A stretch of DNA of 64,000 nt, from the NCBI RefSeq assembly GCF_000425485.1, contig NZ_AUDN01000026.1:1-64000 (forward strand). Direction: 5' to 3'. Origin of the DNA: Flavobacterium tegetincola DSM 22377 (GTDB lineage Bacteria; Bacteroidota; Bacteroidia; Flavobacteriales; Flavobacteriaceae). How positions within the stretch are numbered: the stretch's first letter is position 1; each line of letters opens with the position of its first letter. The notes below the pieces were generated by a model that ran no database searches, had not been told where the DNA came from, and was given only the letters and a program-made list of their open reading frames with translations. Positions 35,130 through 46,320 of this stretch are shown piece after piece. A program made the position numbers and the translations under genes.

Positions 35130-35765
35130 TTATAGTGTAATAAATAATTCTTCGTTTGGTTTTCTTACTTTTTTCAGAAACTGGCTCGCATCGTTTTCAT
35201 CGCGGTAGCCCAATGTTACTATTAATGTTGCCGAAAGTCCTTTTTCAGTAAGATTCAAGATTTGATTGACCGCATTCATCTCAAATCCTTCCATTGGTGT
35301 CGCATCAATTTTAAGTTCAGCAGCTGCAGAAAGCAATGTTCCTAAAGCAATATATGTTTGCTTGGCGGTCCAAACTTCTTTTGCCTCTGGTGTTAAAGTA
35401 GTCACAGCGTTGTTCATCATATCGGCAAAACCTTTCAAATTTGCCGCTGGAATGGCTCTAACAGAAGACATATTTTCAATGTAGCTTTCAACTTCCTTTA
35501 AACCAATAGCTGTCATATTAGCAAAAATCAATACGTCTGATGCTTCTGTAACTTGCGCTTGATTCCATGCTACCGCTTTTATCTGTGCACGCAAATCTTC
35601 ATCTTCAAGCAAAATTACTTGGTATGGCTGCAAACCGTAAGCCGATGCACTCAATCGAATTGCTTCTTTCAGAATTTCTAAATCAGCTTTCGCAATTTTT
35701 TTCGTTGCGTCAAATTTTTTGGTGGCATACCTCCAATTGAGGTTTTCAATAATTGTGTGTTCCAT
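35130..35765 (-). CDS. NAD(P)H-dependent nitroreductase-family flavoprotein
   Basis: A 211-residue FMN-binding oxidoreductase of the nitroreductase superfamily (NfsB-like). The N-terminal NWRYATKKFD (9-18), the SASAYGLQPYQVILLED segment (about 38-54) and the C-terminal LGYRDENDASQ region (about 183-193) fit the family. It likely reduces quinones or nitro compounds with NAD(P)H in the cytoplasm. It lies between marR (1 bp gap) and yceI (17 bp), so its expression probably responds to the MarR ligand. Confidence 0.91.
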   Translation of the reverse strand: MEHTIIENLNWRYATKKFDATKKIAKADLEILKEAIRLSASAYGLQPYQVILLEDEDLRAQIKAVAWNQAQVTEASDVLIFANMTAIGLKEVESYIENMSSVRAIPAANLKGFADMMNNAVTTLTPEAKEVWTAKQTYIALGTLLSAAAELKIDATPMEGFEMNAVNQILNLTEKGLSATLIVTLGYRDENDASQFLKKVRKPNEELFITL

Positions 35766-35766
35766 T

Positions 35767-36222
35767 TTAGTGAATTCTTAATTTTTCTAATAAATCATTT
35801 AACGTTTCTAACTCTTCAGTACTCAACTGTCCCACCCATTTTGTTTCAAATTCTTCCACTTCAGGGTTGACTTTTTCAAGCAATTGAGCGCCTTTTTCAG
35901 TCAGCGATACTTCAATTTTTCTCCTGTTGTTCGGACAAACTTCCCTAGTGCATAATTCTTTCAGTAATAACTTGTCAACCAATCGCGTCGTATTGCTCGT
36001 TTTTGCTACCATGCGTTCTTGAATGACAGACATGTTTGCTGGATTCCCTTTTTGACCTTTCAATATGCGCAAAACATTGAATTGCTCCGCAGATAAATCA
36101 TAGTTTTTCAATACTTCATTAAATCCTTCTGCCGTACAATTCTGCGTATACATTATATTCAGCAACGTTTTCTTTGCTAATGGTAGGGGCGATTTAGATT
36201 TTATAACTTCCTCAATTTTCAT
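35767..36222 (-). CDS. MarR-family transcriptional regulator
   Basis: A protein of 151 residues starting at MKIEEVIKSK. The longer frame begins with TTG, lacks an ATG and would run through the promoter palindromes. The winged helix-turn-helix covers about residues 35-105 (YDLSAEQFNVLRIL, then AKTSNTTRLVDKLLLK, then EKGAQLL). Two cysteines (LCTREVC, near 93-98) could allow redox sensing. It heads the operon with the nitroreductase and YceI genes. Two palindromes upstream are operator candidates. Divergent rhodanese lies 150 bp away. Confidence 0.92.
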   Translation of the reverse strand: MKIEEVIKSKSPLPLAKKTLLNIMYTQNCTAEGFNEVLKNYDLSAEQFNVLRILKGQKGNPANMSVIQERMVAKTSNTTRLVDKLLLKELCTREVCPNNRRKIEVSLTEKGAQLLEKVNPEVEEFETKWVGQLSTEELETLNDLLEKLRIH

Positions 36223-36238
36223 ATTTTCTATTACAAAA

Positions 36239-36282
36239 TTTGTAGGTACAAATGTAGTACTTGTTTTTAGTTGTATATACAA
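36239..36282 (-). promoter_or_regulatory. MarR operator candidates and promoter
   Basis: TTTGTA-GG-TACAAA (36239-36252) and the 12-bp palindrome TTGTATATACAA (36271-36282) flank a minus-strand -7-type box TACATTTG (36249-36256). The first palindrome overlaps this box, and the second one begins with the TTG that could serve as the -33 element. Confidence 0.65.
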
Positions 36283-36332
36283 ATTTTAAATAATGTTTTG
36301 TTAAATTTATTAATCAACCTTCCTCCAAACCA

Positions 36333-36362
36333 TTGCCGCTTTTAATTGATTTTGTATTTTTG
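36333..36362 (+). promoter_or_regulatory. Rhodanese gene promoter (TTG-N19-TATTTTTG)
   Basis: TTG at 36333-36335 and TATTTTTG at 36355-36362 are separated by exactly 19 bp, an ideal Bacteroidetes promoter, 14 bp before the start codon. Confidence 0.8.
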
Positions 36363-36376
36363 AAAAAAATCAAACC

Positions 36377-36685
36377 ATGAATTTAACGCAACAAGAATGG
36401 GCCAGTCAGTTGGCCGAAGATAAAAACGCTATAATTTTAGATGTAAGAACGCCCGAAGAATGTGCCGAAGGAATCATCCCAAATGCCATCAATATTGATA
36501 TTTTTAAGGGTCAAGGCTTTGTTTATGCTGTACAAGAGTTGGATGCTTCCAAGAATTTCTATGTGTACTGCAAAGCGGGCGGAAGAAGTGCACAAGCTTG
36601 CTCCATGATGAACGAGCTAGGCATTGAAAACGCCTACAATTTAATGGGTGGTTTTATGAACTGGGAAGGCGAGAAAACCGTCTAA
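36377..36685 (+). CDS. Rhodanese-like domain protein
   Basis: A 102-residue single-domain sulfurtransferase. The segment ILDVRTPEECAEG (about 20-32) and the active loop CKAGGRSAQA (Cys at about 66) are characteristic. Single-domain rhodaneses move sulfane sulfur between thiols. It is monocistronic, with its own promoter, and divergent from the MarR operon. It has no signal peptide, so it is cytoplasmic. Confidence 0.93.
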   Translation: MNLTQQEWASQLAEDKNAIILDVRTPEECAEGIIPNAINIDIFKGQGFVYAVQELDASKNFYVYCKAGGRSAQACSMMNELGIENAYNLMGGFMNWEGEKTV

Positions 36686-36692
36686 TTTTATT

Positions 36693-36805
36693 TTTGGGAG
36701 CGAATGGCTTGGGAATTGGTTCCATCCATTTTCCAGCTTTCCGCTCCAATCTTTTTCTTCCGAACCCCGGAAGAAAAAGGATTTCACTGCAATCTGGGCT
36801 AGTCT
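36693..36805 (-). repeat. Dispersed hairpin element, family 1 (copy d)
   Basis: On the minus strand it begins GACTAGCCCAGATTGCAG, followed by ATCC and a core hairpin CTTTTTCTTCCG / CGGAAGAAAAAG with a 5-nt loop, then GGAAAGCTGGAA near the far end. It shares its ends with copies at 163, 22745 and 23159, and lies between the rhodanese and GH97 genes. Confidence 0.65.
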
Positions 36806-36870
36806 ACAATCTTAAGGCTTCCTTTAAACGCTAGTGAATCTTATTGTTAGTTATGCGAAAATAGTTCCAT

Positions 36871-36910
36871 AAAAAAAGGCTAACAATTTTTAAATTGTTA
36901 GCCTTTTTAA
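36871..36910. terminator. Terminator between rhodanese and GH97
   Basis: A long perfect stem AAAAAGGCTAACAATTT / AAATTGTTAGCCTTTTT with a TT centre ends the convergent rhodanese and GH97 transcripts. Confidence 0.85.
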
Positions 36911-36986
36911 TTTGTTCAAGTGCTATGAACAAACATTTATTTCTTCCAAATTCCTTTTGTTTCGAAGAGGATTGGTGAGCAAATTT

Positions 36987-39098
<2,112 letters not shown>

Positions 39099-39299
39099 TT
39101 AAAAATATTTAAGTCCGTAAATTTAAGAAATATCGTAAGGGAAGCCTTATTTAAAAGTGATTGTTACTAACAAAAAAACGCATTACAACGTTGTAGTAGA
39201 AGATTTTGTACCCTACACTTTTATAAATATCAATTTAAATTCTGTAATGCTTTTCCTCAAATACATTTTTAAATTTGAGAGAACTTAAAATTGAACGAC

Positions 39300-39632
39300 A
39301 TGAAAAATTACCACGATTACCAATCTTGTATAGAAGCATGTTTAAAATGTGCGGCACTTTGCAACCATTGTGCGTCTGAATGTTTGACTGAAGACGACAT
39401 TAAGATGATGGCAAAATGCATCCAAAACGACATGGAATGTGCTGCAGTTTGTTATGCTGCAGCACAATTAATGAGTCTAGGTAGTGACAAAGCAAAAGAT
39501 TTCTGCAAATTATGTGCAGAGATGTGCGAAAGATGCTACCAAGAATGCAGTCAACATGATATGAAACACTGCCAAGAATGTGCAGAAGCTTGTAAAAAGT
39601 GTGCCGAATTATGCAACCAAATGGCGGCTTAA
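39300..39632 (+). CDS. Cysteine-rich four-helix-bundle copper-binding protein (DUF326)
   Basis: A protein of 110 residues starting MKNYHDYQSC (the frame extends three codons upstream through TTG). About 17 cysteines lie along four amphipathic helices (patterns CIEACLKCAALCNHC and CEMCERCYQEC), a feature of the DUF326 four-helix-bundle proteins, which can bind many Cu(I) ions. There is no signal peptide, so it would store or buffer metal in the cytoplasm. It lies convergent to the SulP gene, only 1 bp from its end, with no separate terminator seen. Confidence 0.93.
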   Translation: MKNYHDYQSCIEACLKCAALCNHCASECLTEDDIKMMAKCIQNDMECAAVCYAAAQLMSLGSDKAKDFCKLCAEMCERCYQECSQHDMKHCQECAEACKKCAELCNQMAA

Positions 39633-39633
39633 T

Positions 39634-41166
39634 TTATTCCGACATTACTTTATAACTTGGATCTTTCAAAATATTGACGTCGATAACCGCTTCGGCATTT
39701 TTTAGCAATTGAATACAATCGTTGCTTAAGTGCTTGAGATGTACGGTTTTTCCGGCGTCATTATACTTTTTAGTGATAGTATTCAATGCGTCAATGGCCG
39801 ACATGTCATTTACACGACTTTCCTTAAAGTCAATAATAATTTCTGAAGGGTCTGTAGCAATGTCAAATTTATCCATAAAATTCATTGTTGAACCAAAGAA
39901 AAGTGGTCCGTAAATTTCATAATGCTTTACACCATTTTCATCAACATGCGTTCTTGCACGAATCCTTTTGGCACTTTCCCAGGCAAAAACTAATGCCGAA
40001 ATAATAACTCCAATTAACACCGCAAGCGCTAAATTGTGTAAGACGATAGTAATTACAGCCACTAAAATGATGACGAAGATATCATGTCTTGGCATCTTAT
40101 TTAAAATTCTAAAACTCGCCCATTCAAACGTTCCCACTGCTACCATAATCATAACGCCAACTAAAGCTGCCATTGGAAGTTTTCCAATTATTGGTGCGCC
40201 AAAAAGGATGATGATTAAGATGGTAAATGCTGCTATTATTCCTGAAAGTCGTGCACGTGATCCTGCAGATAAATTAACTAAAGTTTGCGCAATCATCGGA
40301 CAACCACCCATTCCGTTAAAAAAACCATTCAGTATATTTGAGCTTCCTTGAGCGATACATTCTCTATTACTTTTTCCGCGTGTTCCTGTAATTTCGTCCA
40401 CTAAATTTAAGGTTAAGAGACCTTCTGTTAAACCTACGGCTGCAAATATTAAGGAATAAGGAGCAATGAGTTTTAAGGTTTCAAAAGTCCACGGAATGTT
40501 TGGGATGTGAAAAGGAGGGAAGCCACCTTCTACTGAAGCAATATCTTGTACCGTTTTAGTATCAATTCCAAACACCAAAACCAATGCAAAAACCACGATT
40601 ATGGCCACCAATGAAGACGGAACAGCTTTTGTGATTTTAGGAAGTAGTACTACGATGGCTATGGTTAAAGCCACCAATCCCAACATAATGTACAGACTTT
40701 CGCCTTGTAACCATGTAGATTCTCCGTTCACAACGGCTTTGAATTGATCAAGTTGCGACATGAATATAATGACGGCCAAACCGTTTACAAAACCATACAT
40801 GACGGGTTGTGGAACGAGTCGGATGAATTTCCCGAGTTTAAATAATCCAACTAAAATTTGAATAATTCCAGCCAAAGCCACGGCTGCAAATACAAATTCG
40901 ATTCCATCGGATTTCATCAAAGCAATAACTACTACTACGGTTGCACCAGCTCCACCAGAAACCATTCCTGGTCTTCCACCAAAAACAGCAGTTACTAAAC
41001 CAGCAATAAATGCAGCGTATAATCCAACTAGAGGTGGAAATCCTGCCAAGATTGCAAATGATAACGATTCTGGAATCATGGTCATTGCAACGGTTAAGCC
41101 GGCTAGAATTTCGTTTTTGTAATTTACTTTTTGAGAAAAATCAAATAGATTCAGTACTTGTTTCAT
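39634..41166 (-). CDS. SulP-family anion transporter with STAS domain
   Basis: A protein of 510 residues starting at MKQVLNLFDF (a longer frame begins with TTG and is not preferred). It has about 12 to 14 membrane segments (about 15-385), including the family motif GLYAAFIAGLVTAVFGG and the GGCPMIAQTLVN region, followed by a cytoplasmic STAS domain (about 410-510, DFKESRVNDMSAIDALN). Bacterial SulP proteins carry bicarbonate, sulfate or dicarboxylates; the substrate here cannot be told. It is a single gene. Confidence 0.93.
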   Translation of the reverse strand: MKQVLNLFDFSQKVNYKNEILAGLTVAMTMIPESLSFAILAGFPPLVGLYAAFIAGLVTAVFGGRPGMVSGGAGATVVVVIALMKSDGIEFVFAAVALAGIIQILVGLFKLGKFIRLVPQPVMYGFVNGLAVIIFMSQLDQFKAVVNGESTWLQGESLYIMLGLVALTIAIVVLLPKITKAVPSSLVAIIVVFALVLVFGIDTKTVQDIASVEGGFPPFHIPNIPWTFETLKLIAPYSLIFAAVGLTEGLLTLNLVDEITGTRGKSNRECIAQGSSNILNGFFNGMGGCPMIAQTLVNLSAGSRARLSGIIAAFTILIIILFGAPIIGKLPMAALVGVMIMVAVGTFEWASFRILNKMPRHDIFVIILVAVITIVLHNLALAVLIGVIISALVFAWESAKRIRARTHVDENGVKHYEIYGPLFFGSTMNFMDKFDIATDPSEIIIDFKESRVNDMSAIDALNTITKKYNDAGKTVHLKHLSNDCIQLLKNAEAVIDVNILKDPSYKVMSE

Positions 41167-41614
41167 AAATAGAATTGGTATTTTCAAACTGGAAGATTTG
41201 AAAAATATAGTGTAAAATTAAAATTAAGGTTTGGAAATTAAGGCATTACAAGTTTTTTCCGTTTCCTTTTAAGCAGGTGCAAAAGTAGAAAAAATTGGCG
41301 AACATTCTATTTTATGTTGAAAAAGGTTTTATTTCAAGTCAAAACATAGGAAACCTAACAAGGCATTGAAATAAATACATTACACTTTGCTGCATAGCTT
41401 GACGGTAAGTTGATCCCTTCTGGAGTTTTTTCAAAACCGATATGAAATTAATGGGTGCTGAAAAAAAATGAGTTTAGGTAACAAAGCTATTTTGCGTGAG
41501 GGACGGAAGCGGAGCTCTTTATTGCTTTGTAGAAAGCAATAAAAGCGGGAGTGGACTGCCCGACCCCGATTTTTTCATCGGGGTCACGCCCAAATTTTAA
41601 TAATTGTTAAATGC
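41167..41614. other. Intergenic region, 448 bp, with a family 2 element
   Basis: No gene is seen. The proximal part is the leader of the SulP gene. The distal part holds the inverted family 2 element (41492-41593), which ends about 20 bp from the CoA-transferase stop codon and may serve as its transcript end. Confidence 0.55.
41492..41593 (-). repeat. 102-bp dispersed double-hairpin element, family 2 (copy 2)
   Basis: On the minus strand it begins TTGGGCGTGACCCCGAT and ends GTCCCTCACGCAA, like copy 1 at 30301-30402 and with the same total length. Its first hairpin is GACCCCGAT / ATCGGGGTC, and its second TTTATTGCTTT / AAAGCAATAAA. Both stems differ in sequence and length from copy 1 yet pair perfectly. 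Confidence 0.85.
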
Positions 41615-42886
41615 CTAGCAGTTGTGCATGTCATAAAATTGTTTGTCAATTGTTTCTTGACACGACGGATGCGCAATTTCGATCAACGCTTTTGCTCTTT
41701 GTGTCAACGATTTTCCGTATAAATCGGCGATTCCGTTTTCAGTAATGATGTATTGAACATGCGAACGAGTCGTGACCACACCCGCGCCTTGTTTTAGAAA
41801 CGGGACAATTCTGCTTTGTCCGCATTTTGTGATTGAGGGTAAGGCGATAATTGCTTTTCCGCCGTCACTTAAGGAAGCGCCACGAATAAAATCCATCTGA
41901 CCACCCACGCCCGAATACATTTTTGCTCCAATAGAATCGGCACAAACTTGTCCGGTTAAATCCACCTCAATAGCCGAATTTATGGCAACCATTTTTGGGT
42001 TTCTTCGAATGACGGCGGTATCGTTTACAAAACTGGATTCGCGCATTTCTACAAAAGGATTATTGTTTACAAAATCATAAAGACGTTGGGAACCGATTAA
42101 AAATGTAGCCAAAGCGCGGTTTTTGACTACACCTTTATATTTACAATTGATGACGCCACTTTCAATCAAATCAATAACACCGTCCGAAAACATTTCGGTA
42201 TGCAACCCTAAATCTTTGTGATGGGTTAGATTAGCCAATGCAGCGTTTGGAATGGATCCAATGCCCATTTGCAACGTACTTCGATCGTCAATTAGTGATG
42301 CGACTAATGTTCCAATTTTCTGTTCGGTTTCTGATATTTCTGCGGTTCCGTGGCCGTAAATTGGCAGGTTACATTCCACTAAATAATCAATTTTTGAAAC
42401 AGCGATCAGGCTGTCGCCAAAGGTTCGTGGCATTTGCTTATTGACTTGGGCAATTACAATTTTAGCATTTTCCATTGCTGCAACCGTGGCTTCTACAGAA
42501 GTTCCTAACGAGCAATAACCGTGTTGATCCGGCGGGGAAACGTGGATAAAAACAACGTCTAATAAAACTGCTTTTTTACGAAATAAGTTGGGCAATTCAC
42601 TTAAAAACACCGGTGTATAAGAACCGTTTCCATTTTGAATGGTGTGTCGCACATTTTTTCCTATAAAAAAAGAATTGACGTGAAAACTGTCTCTAAATTC
42701 GGGGTTGGCATATCGCGCTTCTCCTTCGGTGTGGAGGTGGCAAATTTCTACATTTCTCAATTCCGAAGCTCGAGCTGTTAGCGCATTGGTTAATAAAGTA
42801 GGTGTTGCAGCAGCAGCTTGGACGTATACGCGGTTATTGGATTGAACTACTTTTACAGCTTCTTCGGCGGTTACATATCTGATCAT
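41615..42886 (-). CDS. Acetyl-CoA hydrolase/transferase-family CoA-transferase
   Basis: A protein of 423 residues starting at MIRYVTAEEA (the frame is open 38 codons further, but those residues do not fit the family). Two related CoA-transferase halves are visible: VFIHVSPPDQHGYCSLG (about 113-129) and LQMGIGSIPNAAL (about 201-213), with LHTEMFSDG (about 225-233) holding the likely catalytic Glu, and the C-terminal GQSRIVPFL and TENGIADLYGKSL segments. Acetate-, succinate- or 4-hydroxybutyrate-CoA transfer are all possible. The gene is single. Exact substrate not determined. Confidence 0.9.
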   Translation of the reverse strand: MIRYVTAEEAVKVVQSNNRVYVQAAAATPTLLTNALTARASELRNVEICHLHTEGEARYANPEFRDSFHVNSFFIGKNVRHTIQNGNGSYTPVFLSELPNLFRKKAVLLDVVFIHVSPPDQHGYCSLGTSVEATVAAMENAKIVIAQVNKQMPRTFGDSLIAVSKIDYLVECNLPIYGHGTAEISETEQKIGTLVASLIDDRSTLQMGIGSIPNAALANLTHHKDLGLHTEMFSDGVIDLIESGVINCKYKGVVKNRALATFLIGSQRLYDFVNNNPFVEMRESSFVNDTAVIRRNPKMVAINSAIEVDLTGQVCADSIGAKMYSGVGGQMDFIRGASLSDGGKAIIALPSITKCGQSRIVPFLKQGAGVVTTRSHVQYIITENGIADLYGKSLTQRAKALIEIAHPSCQETIDKQFYDMHNC

Positions 42887-43075
42887 GACTTTTTGTTTCA
42901 AAATTACAGTTATTAGCAAATGAATTCTATGATAATTGTCAATTTGTAATTTTATAAAGTTAGGCAATAGTGTGATGCGGAAAAAGACTTTAGTCTTCAT
43001 GGGTAAATTTGTAGTTGCGATGAGAATTTTTTTGTAGCTTCAACTACTTTAAAAATAACATCAATTTATCTTTAT

Positions 43076-43780
43076 ATGTCGGCAACTTTTGGAGAAAAAG
43101 TAATAGCATTTAATAACGCGTTGGAATTTACGGACGCACTTCCAAATGATTTTCAAGTATTAAATCCTTTTTTGGAAAATCCTGAAACGAGCGTGGTGAT
43201 GGAAAAGTTTTATAAAAATTTTTATAATGATTCTTTGGTGCGCAAATTTATTGTGGGCATCAATCCGAGTCGGCATGGTGCTGGAGTAACGGGAGTTCCG
43301 TTTACCGATACCAAAAGGTTGGAAAGTGTGTGCGGAATTGAAATGCATTCGGCTCATACGCACGAAATTTCATCCGTTTTTATGTACGATATGATTTCAG
43401 AATTTGGTGGAGCGATGGAATTTTACAAACAATTTTATGTCAATTCGCCATTTCCGTTAGCCATTGTAAGAAAAAATGCAGCAGGAAAATGGCTGAACGC
43501 CAATTATTATGACGATCCAGAATTGTTTAAAAGTGTCAAAGAGTACATGATTTTAACTTTAAGAAACCACATTAGCTTGGGACTGGACACTTCGGAAATA
43601 TATGTTTTGGGTAAGAAAAATGCAAAGTTTATAAAGAAGTTGAATGATGAAGCCAACTTATTTGGACATTTAAAAGTACTAGAACATCCACGGTACATTC
43701 AGCAATATAAATCAAAAGAAAAACAACTTTACATTGATAAATATATTTTGACCTTAAATAATGAGATAGGAAATCCTTGA
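43076..43780 (+). CDS. SMUG-type uracil-DNA glycosylase-like protein (DUF4918)
   Basis: A 234-residue protein. FIVGINPSRHGAGVTGVPFTD (about 58-78) fits the active-site loop of SMUG-like members of the uracil-DNA glycosylase superfamily, and VLEHPRYIQQY (about 202-212) the distal His motif. The family (DUF4918) is common in Bacteroidetes and its activity is little tested. It starts at MSATFGEKV. The next gene, a serine hydrolase, lies 53 bp away and may be cotranscribed. Confidence 0.85.
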   Translation: MSATFGEKVIAFNNALEFTDALPNDFQVLNPFLENPETSVVMEKFYKNFYNDSLVRKFIVGINPSRHGAGVTGVPFTDTKRLESVCGIEMHSAHTHEISSVFMYDMISEFGGAMEFYKQFYVNSPFPLAIVRKNAAGKWLNANYYDDPELFKSVKEYMILTLRNHISLGLDTSEIYVLGKKNAKFIKKLNDEANLFGHLKVLEHPRYIQQYKSKEKQLYIDKYILTLNNEIGNP

Positions 43781-43833
43781 AAACTTGATTATATTTGATA
43801 TTTAAAACGGATTTTACTACAAAACAATCTTCC

Positions 43834-45225
43834 ATGAAAAAGACAGTTGCTATTTTAGCTTTTATGTTAATTTCGGCGATCGGATTCGCACAGGCGGATT
43901 TGAATGTTAGCAGCTTTGAGAAATTTAAAACAAATTATAATTCGAATTCTTACGAATTGATATTTGATCAATTTTCAAATGAGATGCAAACAGCATTGCC
44001 TTTAGGCAATACGAAACAGTTTTTCAGCGGACTTCAATCGAAAGCTGGGAATATTACCGACTTTGAAGTAATTGAAGTGCAATCTGAAAATACTTCCGTT
44101 TATAAAACTACTTTTGAACACGGTTTCTTTGCGATTCAGTTTTCCATTGATGCTGAAAATAAAATAGCGGGTTTAATGGTAAATCCTTTTGTCTCAAAAT
44201 CAATTTCTACGGTAGAAAACAATTTGACTCAATATCCTGCAGCCATTGCAGATCTTATTTTTGCAAATGCCAAGGATTTTCCTGAGAACACACAACTGTC
44301 AATTGCAGTTTTGAAGAACGGAAAAGTCAGTTATTATGGAGTTCAACTACGCGACAATAAGTTGATTCCGATAGAAAATCAAGAAAGTGTTTTTGAGATT
44401 GGATCGTTGACAAAGGTTTTTACTTCGACTGTTTTGGCGAATTTGGTAGTGGAAGGCAAATTAAAATTGACTGACAAAATCAATTCTTATTATCCTTTTC
44501 TCTTTAAAAATAAAGCTACGATTACCTTTAAAAGTTTAGCAAATCATACTTCAGGGTTACCTCGATTGCCTCAAAATTTAGATGTATCAAATGCCGATAA
44601 TCCTTACAAAAATTATGGTGTAAAAGAATTGGACACGTACTTGGCCCATCAGATGATTTTGGCGAAAGCCGACAATAATACCTACGATTATTCTAATTTG
44701 GGAGCGGGATTGTTGGGACATACGTTGGGACTTTCTCAAAAGAAACCATTCACAAAGTTGGTGCAAGACGTTTTTAAAAAATATCAAATGAACAACAGCT
44801 TTACAACTTCAGAAAATCTGGGAAGTGCTTTAGTCAAAGGTTTGGATGAGGATGGAAATGTGGTTTACAACTGGAATTTTGATGTTTTATTTGGCGGAGG
44901 AGGTATTTTATCTACTACTTCAGATTTAGTTCGGTTTGCGGAAGCACAATTTCAGGCGACCAATATAGCACTTGAGCTGACACGAAAAGAAACGGCAGTT
45001 GTTTCTGATGACATGAAAATTGGAATGGGTTGGCATTTATTGAAATCAGAAAAAGGGAACGATTTAATTTGGCACAATGGCGGAACAGGCGGCTATTCGT
45101 CCTCTATGGTTTTGGATGTAAAAAATAAAAACGGTGTTATTATTTTGTCTAATGTTTCAGGGCTTTCTTCGAAAAATGAGCATATTGACACCATCGGATT
45201 TGCTATTTTGGAAATATCGGAATAA
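43834..45225 (+). CDS. Secreted serine hydrolase, beta-lactamase family (class C-like)
   Basis: A protein of 463 residues starting MKKTVAILAFML, a signal peptide cleaved near GFAQA (about 20). Residues about 22-125 resemble a DUF3887-like alpha/beta domain. The beta-lactamase-related hydrolase domain (about 140-460) has SLTK (Ser of SxxK), YSN (in YDYSNLGAG) and HNGGTGG (KTG-equivalent). It may act on peptides or cell-wall muropeptides in the periplasm; a role in antibiotic resistance is not indicated. The frame is open 13 codons upstream, but the signal peptide decides the start. Confidence 0.91.
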   Translation: MKKTVAILAFMLISAIGFAQADLNVSSFEKFKTNYNSNSYELIFDQFSNEMQTALPLGNTKQFFSGLQSKAGNITDFEVIEVQSENTSVYKTTFEHGFFAIQFSIDAENKIAGLMVNPFVSKSISTVENNLTQYPAAIADLIFANAKDFPENTQLSIAVLKNGKVSYYGVQLRDNKLIPIENQESVFEIGSLTKVFTSTVLANLVVEGKLKLTDKINSYYPFLFKNKATITFKSLANHTSGLPRLPQNLDVSNADNPYKNYGVKELDTYLAHQMILAKADNNTYDYSNLGAGLLGHTLGLSQKKPFTKLVQDVFKKYQMNNSFTTSENLGSALVKGLDEDGNVVYNWNFDVLFGGGGILSTTSDLVRFAEAQFQATNIALELTRKETAVVSDDMKIGMGWHLLKSEKGNDLIWHNGGTGGYSSSMVLDVKNKNGVIILSNVSGLSSKNEHIDTIGFAILEISE

Positions 45226-45476
45226 TTTCAAATCTACACTTGAATTTAGAATAGTAGCATAAAATTGAAGTTGTTATTAACTAGATTTTTATCTTAAATA
45301 GGTCAAATTTTTAAATAATAAGAAGTTCATTCCGTTGCGAAGGCGCAAAGACTATTGATTTGCAGTCACGCAACTATATTTAAAGAATAAAGTTAAATTA
45401 AGAGCAACCAAATAATTACAGCTAGTGCAATTTCAGTTGACCTAATTGTTGTAATTTTATCAACTAAATAAGATTT

Positions 45477-46286
45477 ATGGATTCAGATATTTTAGTTCGA
45501 AATAATGTTCAGTCATTAGGAGAAGGCAAACAAGTTATTCTTTTTGCGCATGGATTTGGATGCGACCAAAATATGTGGCGTTACGTGACTCCAGCCTTTA
45601 AAGATAAGTACAGAATTGTGCTATTTGATTACGTGGGTTGTGGTAAATCTGACGTTAAAGCCTACAATGTAGAACGCTATGCTACTTTGCATGGTTATAT
45701 GCAAGATGTGTTGGATATTTGTGAAGCTTTAAATTTAGCAGACATTATTTTTGTAGGTCATTCGGTAAGTTCTATGATCGGTTTACTTGCTGCAATTGAG
45801 CGTCCTGAATTATTTTCATCAATGATTTTTATTGGGCCATCGCCTCGTTATTTGGACGATATGGGATATAAAGGCGGCTTTTCTAGAGAAGATTTAGAAG
45901 GACTTTTGGAGGTAATGGATAATAATTTTATCGGCTGGGCCAATTTCCTCGCTCCTGTTATTATGAAAAATGAAGAGCGTCCAGAACTTTCAAAGGAACT
46001 CGAAGAAAGCTTTTGTTCTACAGATCCGATCAACACAAGGAAATTTGCAGAGGTTACATTTTTCTCCGATAACAGACATGATTTGTCTAAATTGACGATG
46101 CCTTGTTTGATACTTCAATGCACTGATGACGCAATTGCACCTGATGAAGTTGGAGATTATACCCACAAAATGATCAAAGGCAGTACTTTTGAAAAAATGA
46201 AAGCCACCGGACATTGTCCACACATGAGTCACCCAGATGAGACAATAGCACTTATTCAAAAATTCTTAAATCAAAAGGTTTATTAG
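45477..46286 (+). CDS. RsbQ-like alpha/beta hydrolase
   Basis: A 269-residue hydrolase. The nucleophile is Ser96 in GHSVSS, with Asp218 in TDDAIAP and His246 in TGHCPH; these positions agree closely with the Ser96/Asp219/His247 triad of Bacillus RsbQ. HGFGCDQNMW (25-34) gives the oxyanion loop. RsbQ supplies a small hydrophobic signal to the PAS domain of RsbP in stress signalling. Here it is followed after 34 bp by a gene for a PAS-containing histidine kinase, so the same logic is likely. The natural substrate is not known. Confidence 0.9.
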   Translation: MDSDILVRNNVQSLGEGKQVILFAHGFGCDQNMWRYVTPAFKDKYRIVLFDYVGCGKSDVKAYNVERYATLHGYMQDVLDICEALNLADIIFVGHSVSSMIGLLAAIERPELFSSMIFIGPSPRYLDDMGYKGGFSREDLEGLLEVMDNNFIGWANFLAPVIMKNEERPELSKELEESFCSTDPINTRKFAEVTFFSDNRHDLSKLTMPCLILQCTDDAIAPDEVGDYTHKMIKGSTFEKMKATGHCPHMSHPDETIALIQKFLNQKVY

Positions 46287-46320
46287 CGCTCAAGAACAAC
46301 AAGATGATGGCTGGTGTGAT

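Noticed and set aside
43834..45225. Class C beta-lactamase conferring resistance
   Set aside because: The SxxK and YxN motifs are general to serine hydrolases of this superfamily, and the N-terminal DUF3887-like domain points to another role. There is no AmpR-type regulator.
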